From Bacteroidota bacterium (GTDB taxonomy: Bacteria > Bacteroidota > Bacteroidia > Cytophagales > Cyclobacteriaceae): a stretch of 29,120 nucleotides of DNA. Shown piece after piece: positions 1-7,666 of the stretch. The position numbers were made by a program, and so were the translations under genes. The notes beneath the pieces were generated by a model. That model was not told where the DNA came from. It did no database searches and saw nothing but the letters and a program-made list of their open reading frames with translations. The stretch covers positions 1 through 29,120 of the forward strand of contig JAEYWY010000023.1 of assembly GCA_023428695.1 (NCBI GenBank), written 5' to 3'. Position 1 is the stretch's first letter. Each line of letters starts with the position of its first letter.

Positions 1-108
1 CTTAAAAAGATCTGACTTAATTTACCAAAAGTTGTGCACTATGGTTCCCAAAAATTGTGCATCATGGTTCCCGAAAGTTGTGCATTCTTAATTGCCAAAA
101 ACTGTGCA
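1..108 (-). mobile_element. Possible terminus of an IS21-family-like insertion sequence, made of four tandem ~23-bp repeats
   Basis: Read on the minus strand, four imperfect copies of a unit beginning TGCACA, followed by a T-rich TTTTGG block and a GGAACCAT-like tail, lie head to tail. The TTGTGCA cores on the plus strand are at 32-38, 55-61 and 78-84, with a variant core at 102-108, so the period is 23-24 bases. IS21-family elements begin with TG and carry several repeated transposase-binding sequences at each end, which this resembles. The outermost TG would be at 107-108 and the element body would lie left of the window. No transposase gene or second end is visible, so this is an inference from repeat architecture. 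Confidence 0.4.
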
Positions 109-387
109 TTGTTGCTTCCCGACTACACCAATCGCATCCTGCCTACTCAAACTATCAAATTTGGTTTGTTTCAGAGAGTTAACAAGATCTTCAATAACAT
201 ACACTTTAGGTCGTGCAGAACCAAAATCGTTATGCTTTAACATGGACTCTGCGTCAATCATCGCAGGGATTAAATCAACTATTGCTTTGTCCTCTTCATC
301 CATGTATGCTTCACTTTCGAATCTTGAGCATGATACAGCAATCAGTAAAAAGGAAATATAAATTAATTTGACTTTACTGCCATTCAT
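88..387 (-). CDS. Small lipoprotein, C-terminus probably truncated by the adjacent repeat array
   Basis: This 99-residue protein begins with a lipoprotein signal peptide (lipobox LIAVSC, Cys about residue 20) and would be anchored in the envelope. The remainder is acidic and mostly helical, and I recognise no domain. The last residues (CTVFGN) and the stop codon are read from the tandem repeat array at 1-108. If that array is an IS end, the native gene ended elsewhere and this is a truncated copy. The ATG at 385-387 is used; a second ATG two codons upstream of nothing better was found. Function unknown. Confidence 0.5.
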   Translation of the reverse strand: MNGSKVKLIYISFLLIAVSCSRFESEAYMDEEDKAIVDLIPAMIDAESMLKHNDFGSARPKVYVIEDLVNSLKQTKFDSLSRQDAIGVVGKQQCTVFGN

Positions 388-418
388 AATTGCGTTGTTG
401 CGGGGGTATATAATACAA

Positions 419-1219
419 CTATATCAATCCCTTCCTTCGAACCTCATTAGTTACTATATAAATCATCCTCTTGAGTCTAAAGGGTATATGTGATTGCGTG
501 GTTTTAACTTTAACTCGTTGGTCATCATTGTAAACAATTTCAATGTCAAATCTCCAATCGTCGATAGCGCGGTAGACTTTGTTCGTGTCTAATTTGTTTA
601 TATAAGACCATTTGAACAAACTGTCGATCTGGCTCATTGTCGAAGGTTTGAGAACAAAATGCGTTTCTGCTGTCACTCTGCAGTTATTTATGGGCACAAA
701 CCGAATCAATCCATCGCCAGCCATTACCAACCTGAATTCAGGACAATCGCCAAAACAAACTCCGGCAATCAATTCCAAACTATCGAGTTTTAACTCTTTT
801 GAGAATTCCAGGCGGCGTGAATAATATTTTCCAAAACCATTCGTGATTGAAAGGCTATCCTTAGTTAACGAGGCTATTCTTCTGTTCTTGTTGATTCTTC
901 CGCCGAACTCTTCGACTACTAATGTGTCGCCAATAATTGAATACTTACCTTCCTGAATAAGTCCGTTATCGTGAATGGTATATAACGTGTCATCTTTAAA
1001 ACGAAGACCTAGATAGTCATCGCCAAAATCAGAGTTCGTCCCTGAACACATCCAGTCGCCGTCAATCTTCGGACTCTCTACATTTTGCACATTTGAGCAA
1101 CTCATAAAAAGAATTACAAAAATTAGCGGTCGAACAGTACTACTTGATGAATGCAGCCAAGGAAATCGATTTCTTACAACGCCTTCTAAAAGAGCCAAGA
1201 TATTTACGAATGATTGCAT
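419..1219 (-). CDS. DUF6438-like lipoprotein
   Basis: An envelope lipoprotein of about 266 residues. A hydrophobic stretch ends in the lipobox LFMSC, but it sits about 35 residues inside the protein, which is long for a signal peptide. No ATG lies closer, so the start remains uncertain. I chose the ATG at 1217-1219 because it begins one base after the stop of the upstream gene and follows the purine-rich GGGAGATGAGG; an in-frame ATG at 1240 is the alternative. The middle resembles a lipocalin-like beta region (GDWMCSG, GKYSIIGDTLVV). The C-terminal ~110 residues match the DUF6438 pattern: LDSLELIAGVCFGDCPEF followed by a GDG turn, with a conserved C-x-G-x-C-P. The role is unknown. It overlaps or abuts the DUF4265 gene, suggesting one transcript. 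Confidence 0.6.
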   Translation of the reverse strand: MQSFVNILALLEGVVRNRFPWLHSSSSTVRPLIFVILFMSCSNVQNVESPKIDGDWMCSGTNSDFGDDYLGLRFKDDTLYTIHDNGLIQEGKYSIIGDTLVVEEFGGRINKNRRIASLTKDSLSITNGFGKYYSRRLEFSKELKLDSLELIAGVCFGDCPEFRLVMAGDGLIRFVPINNCRVTAETHFVLKPSTMSQIDSLFKWSYINKLDTNKVYRAIDDWRFDIEIVYNDDQRVKVKTTQSHIPFRLKRMIYIVTNEVRRKGLI

Positions 1220-1220
1220 C

Positions 1221-1703
1221 CTATTCCTCATCTCCCTCATCTAGAACATCGTCAAAACTTCCTTCAATCCTCGCTTCGCAAGTTTCAAGTCCGAGAAGAT
1301 CTTGCTCCAGATAATGTTCCAATTTATCGAACACAGATTGGTATTTGCCGTCGGGATTTATATCTAGCGCCACGTATATGTCATTTGCCCGTTCGTAGGA
1401 AACAGACAGGTCTTTAAAGGAGTCAAGTATCTCCACCTGTTGCTCCTTAGAAATATCTTTATGGAAAAATAGCCGAAATGTTCGATGACCACTCGTTTCC
1501 ACCAACTCTCTGATTTCTGGTATTGTTCCCTCCGAATCGGGGGTTGCTCGTACGATATCGTGAAAGTTTAGCCCATAAGCATAGAACGGGACGTTTTCGA
1601 TTTTGTAAAGGTCATTACCAAGTGGCTCTGCCCACATTGACTCACCGCCTATCGCCCAATGATTGGGAAGGTCAATGTGTATACGTACTAATCCTTCATT
1701 CAT
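1221..1703 (-). CDS. DUF4265 domain-containing protein
   Basis: A 160-residue soluble acidic protein without a signal peptide. Residues 24-55 carry the DUF4265 signature (W-x-E-P-L-G, then YKIENVPFYAYGLNFHDIV), and the domain continues to about residue 130 with a beta/alpha ferredoxin-like predicted pattern. DUF4265 proteins are small cytoplasmic proteins of unknown function, often found among accessory genes and sometimes next to toxin-immunity genes. Here the gene sits between a membrane-protein gene (16 bases upstream) and the DUF6438 lipoprotein, whose start overlaps or abuts its stop, so translational coupling is likely. Family assignment is by remembered motif, not by a search. Confidence 0.75.
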   Translation of the reverse strand: MNEGLVRIHIDLPNHWAIGGESMWAEPLGNDLYKIENVPFYAYGLNFHDIVRATPDSEGTIPEIRELVETSGHRTFRLFFHKDISKEQQVEILDSFKDLSVSYERANDIYVALDINPDGKYQSVFDKLEHYLEQDLLGLETCEARIEGSFDDVLDEGDEE

Positions 1704-1718
1704 ATATCATCTCTAAAA

Positions 1719-2279
1719 CTATAACGCACTTCGCGCGGCGATTACTTTGTCTGATATTTTTATGGTGACCCAGCTAAGAAGAAAGTAGTAAAGCAGAGTT
1801 AAAAATATTTCTACTGAATAAAATCTAAATAGACTATTTGGGATAAAAAAACCGTCATCGAAAATTCCGGTCATTGGACTAAAAACACTTACCACGTCGA
1901 CGAGGTCTTGAGCGGTAATTTGAAGATAAGTCAGCTCCCAGGACGGAAAGTCTGCAACGAATTGCAGCTCTCCTGCTTCGATGGTTAGATTCTTAAAAAA
2001 AATGACATGAAATATTATTATTTGAATTACGGTGAAGAAGTAGATCGAAAACCTCCAGCGCTTTGTTAGAAAATAGCATAAAACGAATGAGCCGCTAAAG
2101 GCAAGCACTTGTATGCCAGCTTGAGATAGATGAAACGGCACATCCGCGGGAAAATATTGATCTTCCGGAGTTAATAATCTGCTTAGGCCGAGTCCTAGTA
2201 GGTTAAGGGCAAGGTCAATCAACGCCCAGAATAAAATAGGGAAACCGATTGATCTTCGATATTGTTGGAAAGCATCCAT
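1719..2279 (-). CDS. Integral membrane protein of unknown function
   Basis: 186 residues with four likely membrane helices, at about residues 13-35, 52-72, 76-96 and 152-174. The loop between helices 3 and 4 is about 55 residues and rich in aromatic and acidic residues (SWELTYLQITAQDLVD). The N-terminus is polar (MDAFQQYRRS). I do not recognise a family. The gene is co-directional with the DUF4265 and DUF6438 genes downstream at short spacing, so it is probably part of the same transcription unit. A bacteriocin-type immunity or small-molecule membrane role is possible but not shown. Confidence 0.6.
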   Translation of the reverse strand: MDAFQQYRRSIGFPILFWALIDLALNLLGLGLSRLLTPEDQYFPADVPFHLSQAGIQVLAFSGSFVLCYFLTKRWRFSIYFFTVIQIIIFHVIFFKNLTIEAGELQFVADFPSWELTYLQITAQDLVDVVSVFSPMTGIFDDGFFIPNSLFRFYSVEIFLTLLYYFLLSWVTIKISDKVIAARSAL

Positions 2280-2317
2280 CGATTCAAAGTATTTTCACAA
2301 CGTCGTCCATTTAAAAC

Positions 2318-2896
2318 CTAGAACTTAATGTCACAGTTCGGCAAAATTTTTCGAAGCCGTTCCAGTTCTCCAGCCTCAATATTGTTTCCAGTTAATGCAA
2401 GTAGTCTCAACTTTTTCAGTCGGCCAATAGCAGCAGGAAGTTTGGTCAAATAGCAGCCATATAAAATCAACTCCTCAAGGTTGTGAAGCTCTACCACGTT
2501 CTCAATCTCTTCGAGACCAGGATTATCAGTTAAGTCCAGGGTTTTTAGTTTCGTAAGTGCCTTAATTTCTATTGGAACTCTTTGAATACTATTCACTCGT
2601 AGTTCAAGAATCTCTAAATTCCTCAACTTGCTTATATCGATTGGGATTGCCTTGAGTGCCCAGCATGTGGTGTCTCCCAATTCATTAACCAAATTTGCAT
2701 CGCAATCCATTCCTGTGATTGTTAGTCTACGGAGATTCGTCATCTCAAAAACAGTTGGAGGGATCACACTAGAGTGAAGCTCTCGGGTCGAGAGTGAGTA
2801 TACGGTTACTGTATCATGAGATGCGTGTGCTTCGCACGCGAATTTTGTCGTTACTGTTAGTATAACAAATAAGATTATGTCGCACCTCGTATTCAT
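2318..2896 (-). CDS. Secreted leucine-rich-repeat protein
   Basis: 192 residues. The first ~25 form a Sec signal peptide (hydrophobic IILFVILTVTT, ending near EAHA). Residues ~45-190 hold about five leucine-rich repeats of the bacterial L-x-x-L-x-L-x-x-N type (for example LRNLEILELRVNSIQRVP, LKTLDLTDNPGLEEIE and LRLLALTGNNIEAG). A short region with two cysteines (CDANLVNELGDTTC) precedes the regular repeats. LRR solenoids bind other proteins; the partner is unknown. It lies 38 bases upstream of the membrane-protein gene on the same strand. It is unrelated in layout to the large LRR protein at 17107, which lacks a signal peptide. Confidence 0.7.
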   Translation of the reverse strand: MNTRCDIILFVILTVTTKFACEAHASHDTVTVYSLSTRELHSSVIPPTVFEMTNLRRLTITGMDCDANLVNELGDTTCWALKAIPIDISKLRNLEILELRVNSIQRVPIEIKALTKLKTLDLTDNPGLEEIENVVELHNLEELILYGCYLTKLPAAIGRLKKLRLLALTGNNIEAGELERLRKILPNCDIKF

Positions 2897-2976
2897 TTCA
2901 GTTCAACGTAAACACAACCTGTGAATTTAGTCGTTTCCACCGATTTCATGATCGGTACTTGTTTTTGCGGAGTCAA

Positions 2977-3399
2977 TCACGACCAAGATTGCCACCAACG
3001 TCTTTTGACTTGTGCTCCTTGTTTGTTCATGGATGAGGTTTTGGCCTCATAAGTTTCTCCATCGTCTCCTTGAACTTTAGCATTAACGCGGCCAGCGATG
3101 TCGATCATCTTATTTATGATCTCCTCGTCCGGATTCTTAACTGTAACATTACCTGCTCTGTAGTCAAACCAAGCATAATTGTCCTCAAGTCCGTTTTTCG
3201 AATAAGAAGTCCAAACAGCCAGTCCGTTGTTTTTATACTTTATCCCTTCCCGTATTTTATTTGTTGAACTTGCCTGATCCTCAAGTCGCATTTCGCTGTC
3301 TGACGCAATGTAGGAGGTCCATTCATTTAGCTTAATTTCGTTTACCCCATCCTCGTCAAACCAGTTTTCTTTTCTCGTAATATGAATGTCGTACCCCAT
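2977..3399 (-). CDS. Conserved hypothetical protein with an MGYDIHITR N-terminus
   Basis: A 140-residue soluble protein without a signal peptide. The N-terminus MGYDIHITRKENWF resembles a recurrent family of small uncharacterised bacterial proteins that I know only as hypothetical. The centre is rich in Trp, Tyr and Asn (WTSYIASD, AVWTSYSKNGLEDNYAWFDY), suggesting a compact beta fold, and the tail is basic (VKRRWWQSW). Context among small accessory genes would fit an immunity or host-interaction role, but nothing in the sequence proves it. The ATG at 3397-3399 is the only reasonable start. Confidence 0.6.
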   Translation of the reverse strand: MGYDIHITRKENWFDEDGVNEIKLNEWTSYIASDSEMRLEDQASSTNKIREGIKYKNNGLAVWTSYSKNGLEDNYAWFDYRAGNVTVKNPDEEIINKMIDIAGRVNAKVQGDDGETYEAKTSSMNKQGAQVKRRWWQSWS

Positions 3400-3664
3400 G
3401 CTTTAGTATTAATCGCTGGCAACACGACAATATAGGCATTTCTTTGCATTGGAGAATCAGGATTTCAGCGTTCAAGACTTCTTATTGTGCTTCCCACATC
3501 AGACTTAACTTCTGGCGCTAACCTACTTTCGGTTGGCAATGCATAGTCTTGTCAAAAGACTACGGCATAAACGGCACCTGCCTACGGCCTGCCTTCCAAT
3601 TATTCCGTTTCCTGTTTGACAATCCAGCCACCCTTCAGTTGAGGAGCACCATAATTTAATTCTT
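3400..3664. other. Intergenic region between divergent genes, with a small hairpin
   Basis: About 265 bases between the minus-strand MGYDIHITR gene and the plus-strand RadC-like gene. It must hold both promoters. A perfect 7-bp inverted repeat (TAGTCTT, 5-base loop, AAGACTA) lies at 3544-3562, without a T-run, so it is not an obvious terminator. No ORF worth reporting was seen. Confidence 0.4.
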
Positions 3665-3670
3665 ATGATT

Positions 3671-4138
3671 ATGGAAAGCACAAATGAAAAGAAGATCTTC
3701 GAAGTCGCGGAGATCCAACTCTCCTACAAGTCAAAAGTGAAAGCCTCCATGCGTCCCAAGATCACCGGATCGAAAGACGCTCACAATGTTCTTCGTCAAT
3801 ACTGGGACACTGACAAGCTCGAACTTGTTGAACAGTTCAAGGTCATGTTGCTTAACAGAGCAAACCAGGTCATCGGCCTTCTTGATCTTTCAACAGGTTC
3901 AACAACCGGAACCATCGCGGATCCACGTCTTATCTTCTGCACAGCATTGAAAGGTAATGCCTGCGGAATCATCGTTGCGCATAATCATCCTTCCGGAAAT
4001 CTTTCAGCAAGCCAAGCCGACATCGCGCTTACTAACAAGCTTAAGGAGGCCGGAAAATTTCTTGAGATTCAGCTTTTGGATCACATCATCATCACGGCAG
4101 ATTCTTATACGTCATTTGCAGATGAAGGGCTCTTGTAG
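3671..4138 (+). CDS. RadC-like JAB/MPN domain protein
   Basis: About 155 residues. It contains only the C-terminal JAB (JAMM-type) half of RadC; the N-terminal helix-hairpin-helix region of chromosomal RadC is absent. Numbered from the ATG at 3665, the putative metal-site residues are Glu56 and His106, His108 and Asp119 within HNHPSGNLSASQAD, matching the family pattern H-x-H-P-S-G-x4-S-x2-D. The core is therefore intact. Short RadC-like proteins of this kind are very common on conjugative elements and genomic islands of Bacteroidota; their biochemical role is unsettled. Two in-frame ATGs exist (3665 and 3671). It converges on the HEPN gene, and their stops share a hairpin. Confidence 0.85.
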   Translation: MESTNEKKIFEVAEIQLSYKSKVKASMRPKITGSKDAHNVLRQYWDTDKLELVEQFKVMLLNRANQVIGLLDLSTGSTTGTIADPRLIFCTALKGNACGIIVAHNHPSGNLSASQADIALTNKLKEAGKFLEIQLLDHIIITADSYTSFADEGLL

Positions 4139-4144
4139 CCCTTC
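4124..4144. terminator. Hairpin shared by two convergent genes
   Basis: Perfect 8-bp stem GAAGGGCT / AGCCCTTC with a 5-base loop. It spans the stop codon of the RadC-like gene and touches the stop of the convergent HEPN-like gene. It is symmetric, so it could act on both strands, but neither side has a strong T-run. Confidence 0.4.
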
Positions 4145-4784
4145 ATGAACTCTTTAATATATCACCAATTCTATTTCGAAAATTGATCCAGATATTATCA
4201 TTATCAAAATCGGAGGCAATCAGCGCTTTTTTATAGTCTGATAAAACTGATTTTAATAGATTGGCAAACTTTGTCGCGTTAATCCGTTTCGTTGCCTTGT
4301 CGAAAAGTGGGCTTGCCTTACTGCGGGTTATACTCCATCCATTTTTAGTTTCAGCATTGTGAAGAATTCCGCAGCGAACATTTGAGTAAAAGTCATTTGG
4401 TGTCCCTCCTTGCTTAGACGTTGATAATTTTCCATCACCTTGTCTCGCTCCATCACCGAACTGCAGAAATCTTTTTTCAGTCGTAAAAAACTCTCCGAAG
4501 CATGCTCCACTCTGATCTTTAGTCGATCGGTATTTGGCTACCGTGAATGAAATATAGGTCTCAATTAAAAGACAGCAACTCGCCATGAGTAGAAAACCGC
4601 TCTTATAATCAGATTGGAATTTTTCGTCCGGATAGTCAAAAGATTTCAAATACCTTCCGTACAACCTGTCATAGATGAATTGTGCCAGTTGCTCTTTATC
4701 TTTAGCGGCCAGATTATCGGAAACTTTCCTAGCAGAAATTGCCTCTCCAGATGATGAAGTTGCTAAAATAATAGATGCGTTCAT
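4143..4784 (-). CDS. HEPN-like protein with an R-x4-H motif (last gene of operon)
   Basis: 213 residues, no signal peptide. A mostly helical N-terminal half (LLMASCCLLIETYISF at about 65-80) is followed by FYSNVRCGILHNAETK, where Arg137 and His142 form an R-x4-H motif. That motif is the catalytic signature of HEPN ribonucleases, and the 'RCGILH' context also occurs in uncharacterised defence-associated proteins. If active, it would cut RNA as a toxin or abortive-infection effector. Assignment rests on the motif and helical context only. It follows the 280-residue gene by 2 bases and so is probably co-translated with it. It faces the RadC-like gene end to end. Confidence 0.55.
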   Translation of the reverse strand: MNASIILATSSSGEAISARKVSDNLAAKDKEQLAQFIYDRLYGRYLKSFDYPDEKFQSDYKSGFLLMASCCLLIETYISFTVAKYRSTKDQSGACFGEFFTTEKRFLQFGDGARQGDGKLSTSKQGGTPNDFYSNVRCGILHNAETKNGWSITRSKASPLFDKATKRINATKFANLLKSVLSDYKKALIASDFDNDNIWINFRNRIGDILKSS

Positions 4785-4786
4785 TT

Positions 4787-5629
4787 CTATATTTCCTTAG
4801 TGTTATATTCGTTCATTAATTCGGAGTACCTATAGGAACTTTGGTGAGCGAGAGAAGGAATAATTTGTGACATTTCGGTTAGAAGTATTTGCGTAACTTT
4901 ATTCTCCAGCTCTGGAATGTTGCTTACAGCCATTTTTAATGTTTCTCCGATGTCAATTTTATCAATGTCGGTGTAAAAGTCAGTTCCTCTGTATGTTTGG
5001 ATGACCAGGCTTTCCGTCCTTTCAAAGCCGATTATCGGTCTTAATGAAAATCCTCGATGAACAATTTTATTACGAATTGATGCAATGCTTCCGATCCAGG
5101 GATAAATATCTGGATCTTGGAGTTGTGTAAATAACATCGATATTTCTGGAATGTCATTCACAACAAAGCCTTTCCTCCTAGGTGGATATTTATAATCAGG
5201 CAACGAGCCGTCGTCCCTTATTTGTTGATTTTGGATTACGTCAACAATACACGCAAATAGATCAATAAGTGACTTTAATGATATGATGAATATATAACTA
5301 TACTGGCGGAATTTCGATTCATTTGCAACCAGGTTAATATCAAATTCCGAGAGGTAGATTTCACGGTCTGGAATTGTGTCCCTTGACATTTGTTCACTGA
5401 AAAGCTTATATAATACCTCATATGAATCGAGCACAAATCTCCATTGATTGTAGTATGAAGTAACAAGTTCGAAGATTCGTGCGCTGAGCTGCGAGTGAGG
5501 ATTTTGATTCCACAACGTCATTCCTAAGCTGCACAACTTTGACTCAATAGTTGTCCAATCGCCATTTCGAAGTTTAAGGTCGGATAAAGTGATCATCAGC
5601 TTTCCATTAACAATATTCAAGTTTGGCAC
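4787..5629 (-). CDS. HEPN-like protein with an R-x4-H motif, possibly of the Cthe_2314 type
   Basis: 280 residues, largely helical. A long helical region (~45-135) includes YIFIISLKSLIDLFACIVDV. It is followed by IGSIASIRNKIVHRGF, where Arg186 and His191 give R-N-x3-H, the classic HEPN catalytic motif. A short beta-rich stretch follows, then a helical tail. This layout resembles Cthe_2314-like HEPN proteins, from memory only. It starts with GTG, whose G is the last base of the preceding gene's TAG stop (TAGTG), a strong sign of translational coupling. The next gene begins 2 bases after its stop. The product is probably an RNase or an RNA-binding partner of one. No other domain is recognised. 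Confidence 0.6.
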   Translation of the reverse strand: MPNLNIVNGKLMITLSDLKLRNGDWTTIESKLCSLGMTLWNQNPHSQLSARIFELVTSYYNQWRFVLDSYEVLYKLFSEQMSRDTIPDREIYLSEFDINLVANESKFRQYSYIFIISLKSLIDLFACIVDVIQNQQIRDDGSLPDYKYPPRRKGFVVNDIPEISMLFTQLQDPDIYPWIGSIASIRNKIVHRGFSLRPIIGFERTESLVIQTYRGTDFYTDIDKIDIGETLKMAVSNIPELENKVTQILLTEMSQIIPSLAHQSSYRYSELMNEYNTKEI

Positions 5630-6252
5630 TAAATAATCTCTTCGATGATTTTAAACTTTCCCTCAAACAACACTTCATCATCCCCTGCACCGGAATCTTC
5701 ACCTTTCCAATAACTGTGCGCCAGTTCGTTCCATCGCTTTAACGAAAAGGTGCCGCCAATAAGCCATTTTTGGGCGGCTCTATGAATTTTAACTGCTCGA
5801 CTTTCCGGGATTGCGACTTTAAAGATTCTCTGATGTCCGTTTGGTAATACATTCCTCCAAAACTCGAGGGACGCATTATTATCGGGAATGAGCCATATGC
5901 ATCGAAGCCGGCTCGGTAACTCTGGATAAAACTCTCTCCTAATTGCTTCGAATGATAACTCCCGGCAGATTTTGAGTGAATTGCCTAGACTATCAAGTGT
6001 TTCTTGTAGTGTTCTTAAAGGATTGAAATGATATCCCTTCATCTGAACGGGCACGGGTTCATTTTTTACATAAGCGTTAAAAGCAGTTTTAGCGATCAAA
6101 TGAACGTCATAGACACTCCCGTTTAGATCAATCGAGTCTCCAGCTTCTGCAAAGGAGCTCCAGAAGTGATTTTCTGCGCTTCCTAATTCAAACTCGTCGC
6201 CAACCTTCCAGCTGCATTGTTCATTCTTGTTGATATGATAATATGTCTTCAT
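5629..6252 (-). CDS. DUF2441-like protein
   Basis: About 207 residues from the ATG at 6250-6252, giving MKTYYHINKNEQCSWKVGD; an upstream in-frame ATG at 6285 adds 11 residues that look non-native. The N-terminal YHI...W-K-V-G-D-E-F-E-L-G block, the central E-x-I-R-R-E-F-Y-P-E-L-P-S-R-L-R-C-I-W-L block and the C-terminal YWKGE plus LFEG blocks match my memory of the DUF2441 family, whose function is unknown. Some such small families are distant ADP-ribosyltransferases. I cannot confirm that here, and it should be read as a guess. Its TAG stop overlaps the GTG start of the downstream HEPN gene, so it belongs to the coupled operon. Confidence 0.6.
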   Translation of the reverse strand: MKTYYHINKNEQCSWKVGDEFELGSAENHFWSSFAEAGDSIDLNGSVYDVHLIAKTAFNAYVKNEPVPVQMKGYHFNPLRTLQETLDSLGNSLKICRELSFEAIRREFYPELPSRLRCIWLIPDNNASLEFWRNVLPNGHQRIFKVAIPESRAVKIHRAAQKWLIGGTFSLKRWNELAHSYWKGEDSGAGDDEVLFEGKFKIIEEII

Positions 6253-6301
6253 GATTTCGATGTTATTCCGATGAGTCCGTAGCAAGTAGTGGTATGATAC
6301 T

Positions 6302-7042
6302 CTACTTCAAGCGGAACACCTCTTCCTGAAAGTACTTATAGAGATAAATCCGGTCAAACGGAGATTGATCAAAGGGAACACCCAAATGATGAAAATGAAA
6401 ACCAGATGACTCGTGGCCAAAATTCGTAACCATAAGAAGCCAGTTTTCATCGTAGGAATCTCTGTAGTCTCCTAACCCCGCTTCTTTCCGTTGAAGTCTT
6501 TTTAAAAATTGTTCTTCTGGAAACGATTGTACGACATAAGCACCGATGATTTCCCACTGCTTGAAATCCGAGTACTCGTTGCTTATTATTATTCTCCGAA
6601 ACTGAGGGTGAGGTCCAGGATAATCTTTTGTTTCAATTCTGAAAGATAAGTTCTGATTTGCCTCGTAGACCTTTGCGGCAAACTGAAATAGAAATTCACT
6701 GAGCAGGCGCTTATTCTGTTTCGTTATGGTTAGGCCAATATCTGAAAATTCCACAAGTACATTTAACTCAACGTTATATCGCGATGTGAACATCTGCCTT
6801 GCGCCTTCGACAATATTCTTCTGTTCTTCCTCCAGTTGCTTAAATTCAGGGTGAATGATTTGAGTGACTTCAACTGAAACCATCCTTTGTTCGAGTTGAT
6901 GCCAAACCGTCATCGAAAGATCGGGAGGATCTTTGTCAACAGATCTTATATTAGTGACAACAAGCCTTGTTTCAGGATTCGCAAGAAATCTCTGAAGATA
7001 ATACTCCTCCTTTTTTCGTTTTCCCAGTATGGACGCGGGCAT
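6302..7042 (-). CDS. PD-(D/E)XK-like nuclease-fold protein (first gene of operon)
   Basis: About 246 residues from the ATG at 7040-7042, beginning MPASILGKRKKEEYYLQRFL; an upstream TTG at 7060 is an alternative. The N-terminal third has the layout of a restriction-endonuclease-like fold: an early Glu (KKEEYYLQRF), a D-P-P-D-L segment (Asp41), a spacer strand, and V-S-V-E-V-T (Glu58-x-Thr60) in place of the usual E-x-K. Such E-x-T variants occur in uncharacterised proteins of this superfamily and leave activity uncertain. The C-terminus includes WLLMVTNFGHESSGFHFHH. It is followed by the DUF2441-like and two HEPN genes at short spacing, so it likely leads a four-gene transcript. Confidence 0.5.
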   Translation of the reverse strand: MPASILGKRKKEEYYLQRFLANPETRLVVTNIRSVDKDPPDLSMTVWHQLEQRMVSVEVTQIIHPEFKQLEEEQKNIVEGARQMFTSRYNVELNVLVEFSDIGLTITKQNKRLLSEFLFQFAAKVYEANQNLSFRIETKDYPGPHPQFRRIIISNEYSDFKQWEIIGAYVVQSFPEEQFLKRLQRKEAGLGDYRDSYDENWLLMVTNFGHESSGFHFHHLGVPFDQSPFDRIYLYKYFQEEVFRLK

Positions 7043-7105
7043 TGTGCAAGATAATGCCAAGGCCTCATTTTTTTAGACCAAAGGACCGCTTTAATGCGAG
7101 ACGAC

Positions 7106-7525
7106 TCAGATTTTGAGGTACTCAATCTTGCTTTTACCTTTCACCAGACGCTTTTCATTTGATATGATTTCCAGGATTCCAAATAGTCCAGCTGGTTCAC
7201 CACTTAGAGTCTGAGTCGATTCTTCAAATTTTGCCTTGTAGTCGGGCGTAGCTTCATGCTCCTGCTTAACCCACCCCTCCTCATCAAACTCATTCTTCTT
7301 CCACTTCCGGTTTTTGACTTCATATCCATCGCTGGTCTTCGTAATGATGATTGTATCTCGAAGCGTTGCCATTCCTACAGGCTCCCCAGTCCCCTCATGC
7401 CGGACTTCATAAGTTTTTTCCATGACGTACGTCCCGGCAATGTCATCGGAATTGGCTTGATCCTTTTTTGAGTTGCATCCAACGAAGAGGACTGCCGGTA
7501 TGATGAGAAGTTTTATAATTTTCAT
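7106..7525 (-). CDS. Lipoprotein of unknown function
   Basis: 139 residues with a clear lipoprotein signal peptide (lipobox LFVGC, Cys17). The mature part starts with a Ser/Asp/Asn-rich linker, then GTYVMEKTYEVRHEG, followed by alternating beta-strand-like segments (DTIIITKTSDGYEVKNRKWKK). This pattern is typical of small lipocalin/DUF-type envelope proteins of Bacteroidota. No family is recognised with confidence. It lies about 60 bases upstream of the PD-(D/E)XK-like gene on the same strand and may or may not be co-transcribed. The start ATG at 7523-7525 is followed directly by the signal peptide. Confidence 0.6.
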   Translation of the reverse strand: MKIIKLLIIPAVLFVGCNSKKDQANSDDIAGTYVMEKTYEVRHEGTGEPVGMATLRDTIIITKTSDGYEVKNRKWKKNEFDEEGWVKQEHEATPDYKAKFEESTQTLSGEPAGLFGILEIISNEKRLVKGKSKIEYLKI

Positions 7526-7645
7526 AGAGGTGTCTTTTTTTGATTATTGAACAAATACTATCCCAAACTATTCTGATGTCGTAAAAATCAAAACGGCCAA
7601 CTTGAAGAAAAGTGCTTATGTTAAAGTTGCAACATGAGTTAAGGT

Positions 7646-7666
7646 CAGGGAGTTAATCGCTCCCTG
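7646..7666. other. Inverted repeat overlapping the integrase stop codon
   Basis: CAGGGAG and CTCCCTG form a 7-bp stem around a 7-base loop. A T-rich run (TATTTTTATT) follows on the plus strand, that is, inside the integrase coding end. It may block read-through from the left, but no plus-strand gene leads into it. Confidence 0.3.

Noticed and set aside
1..108. CRISPR-like repeat array
   Set aside because: Units are only 23-24 bases and contiguous, with no unique spacers, and there are no cas genes; an IS-type end fits better.
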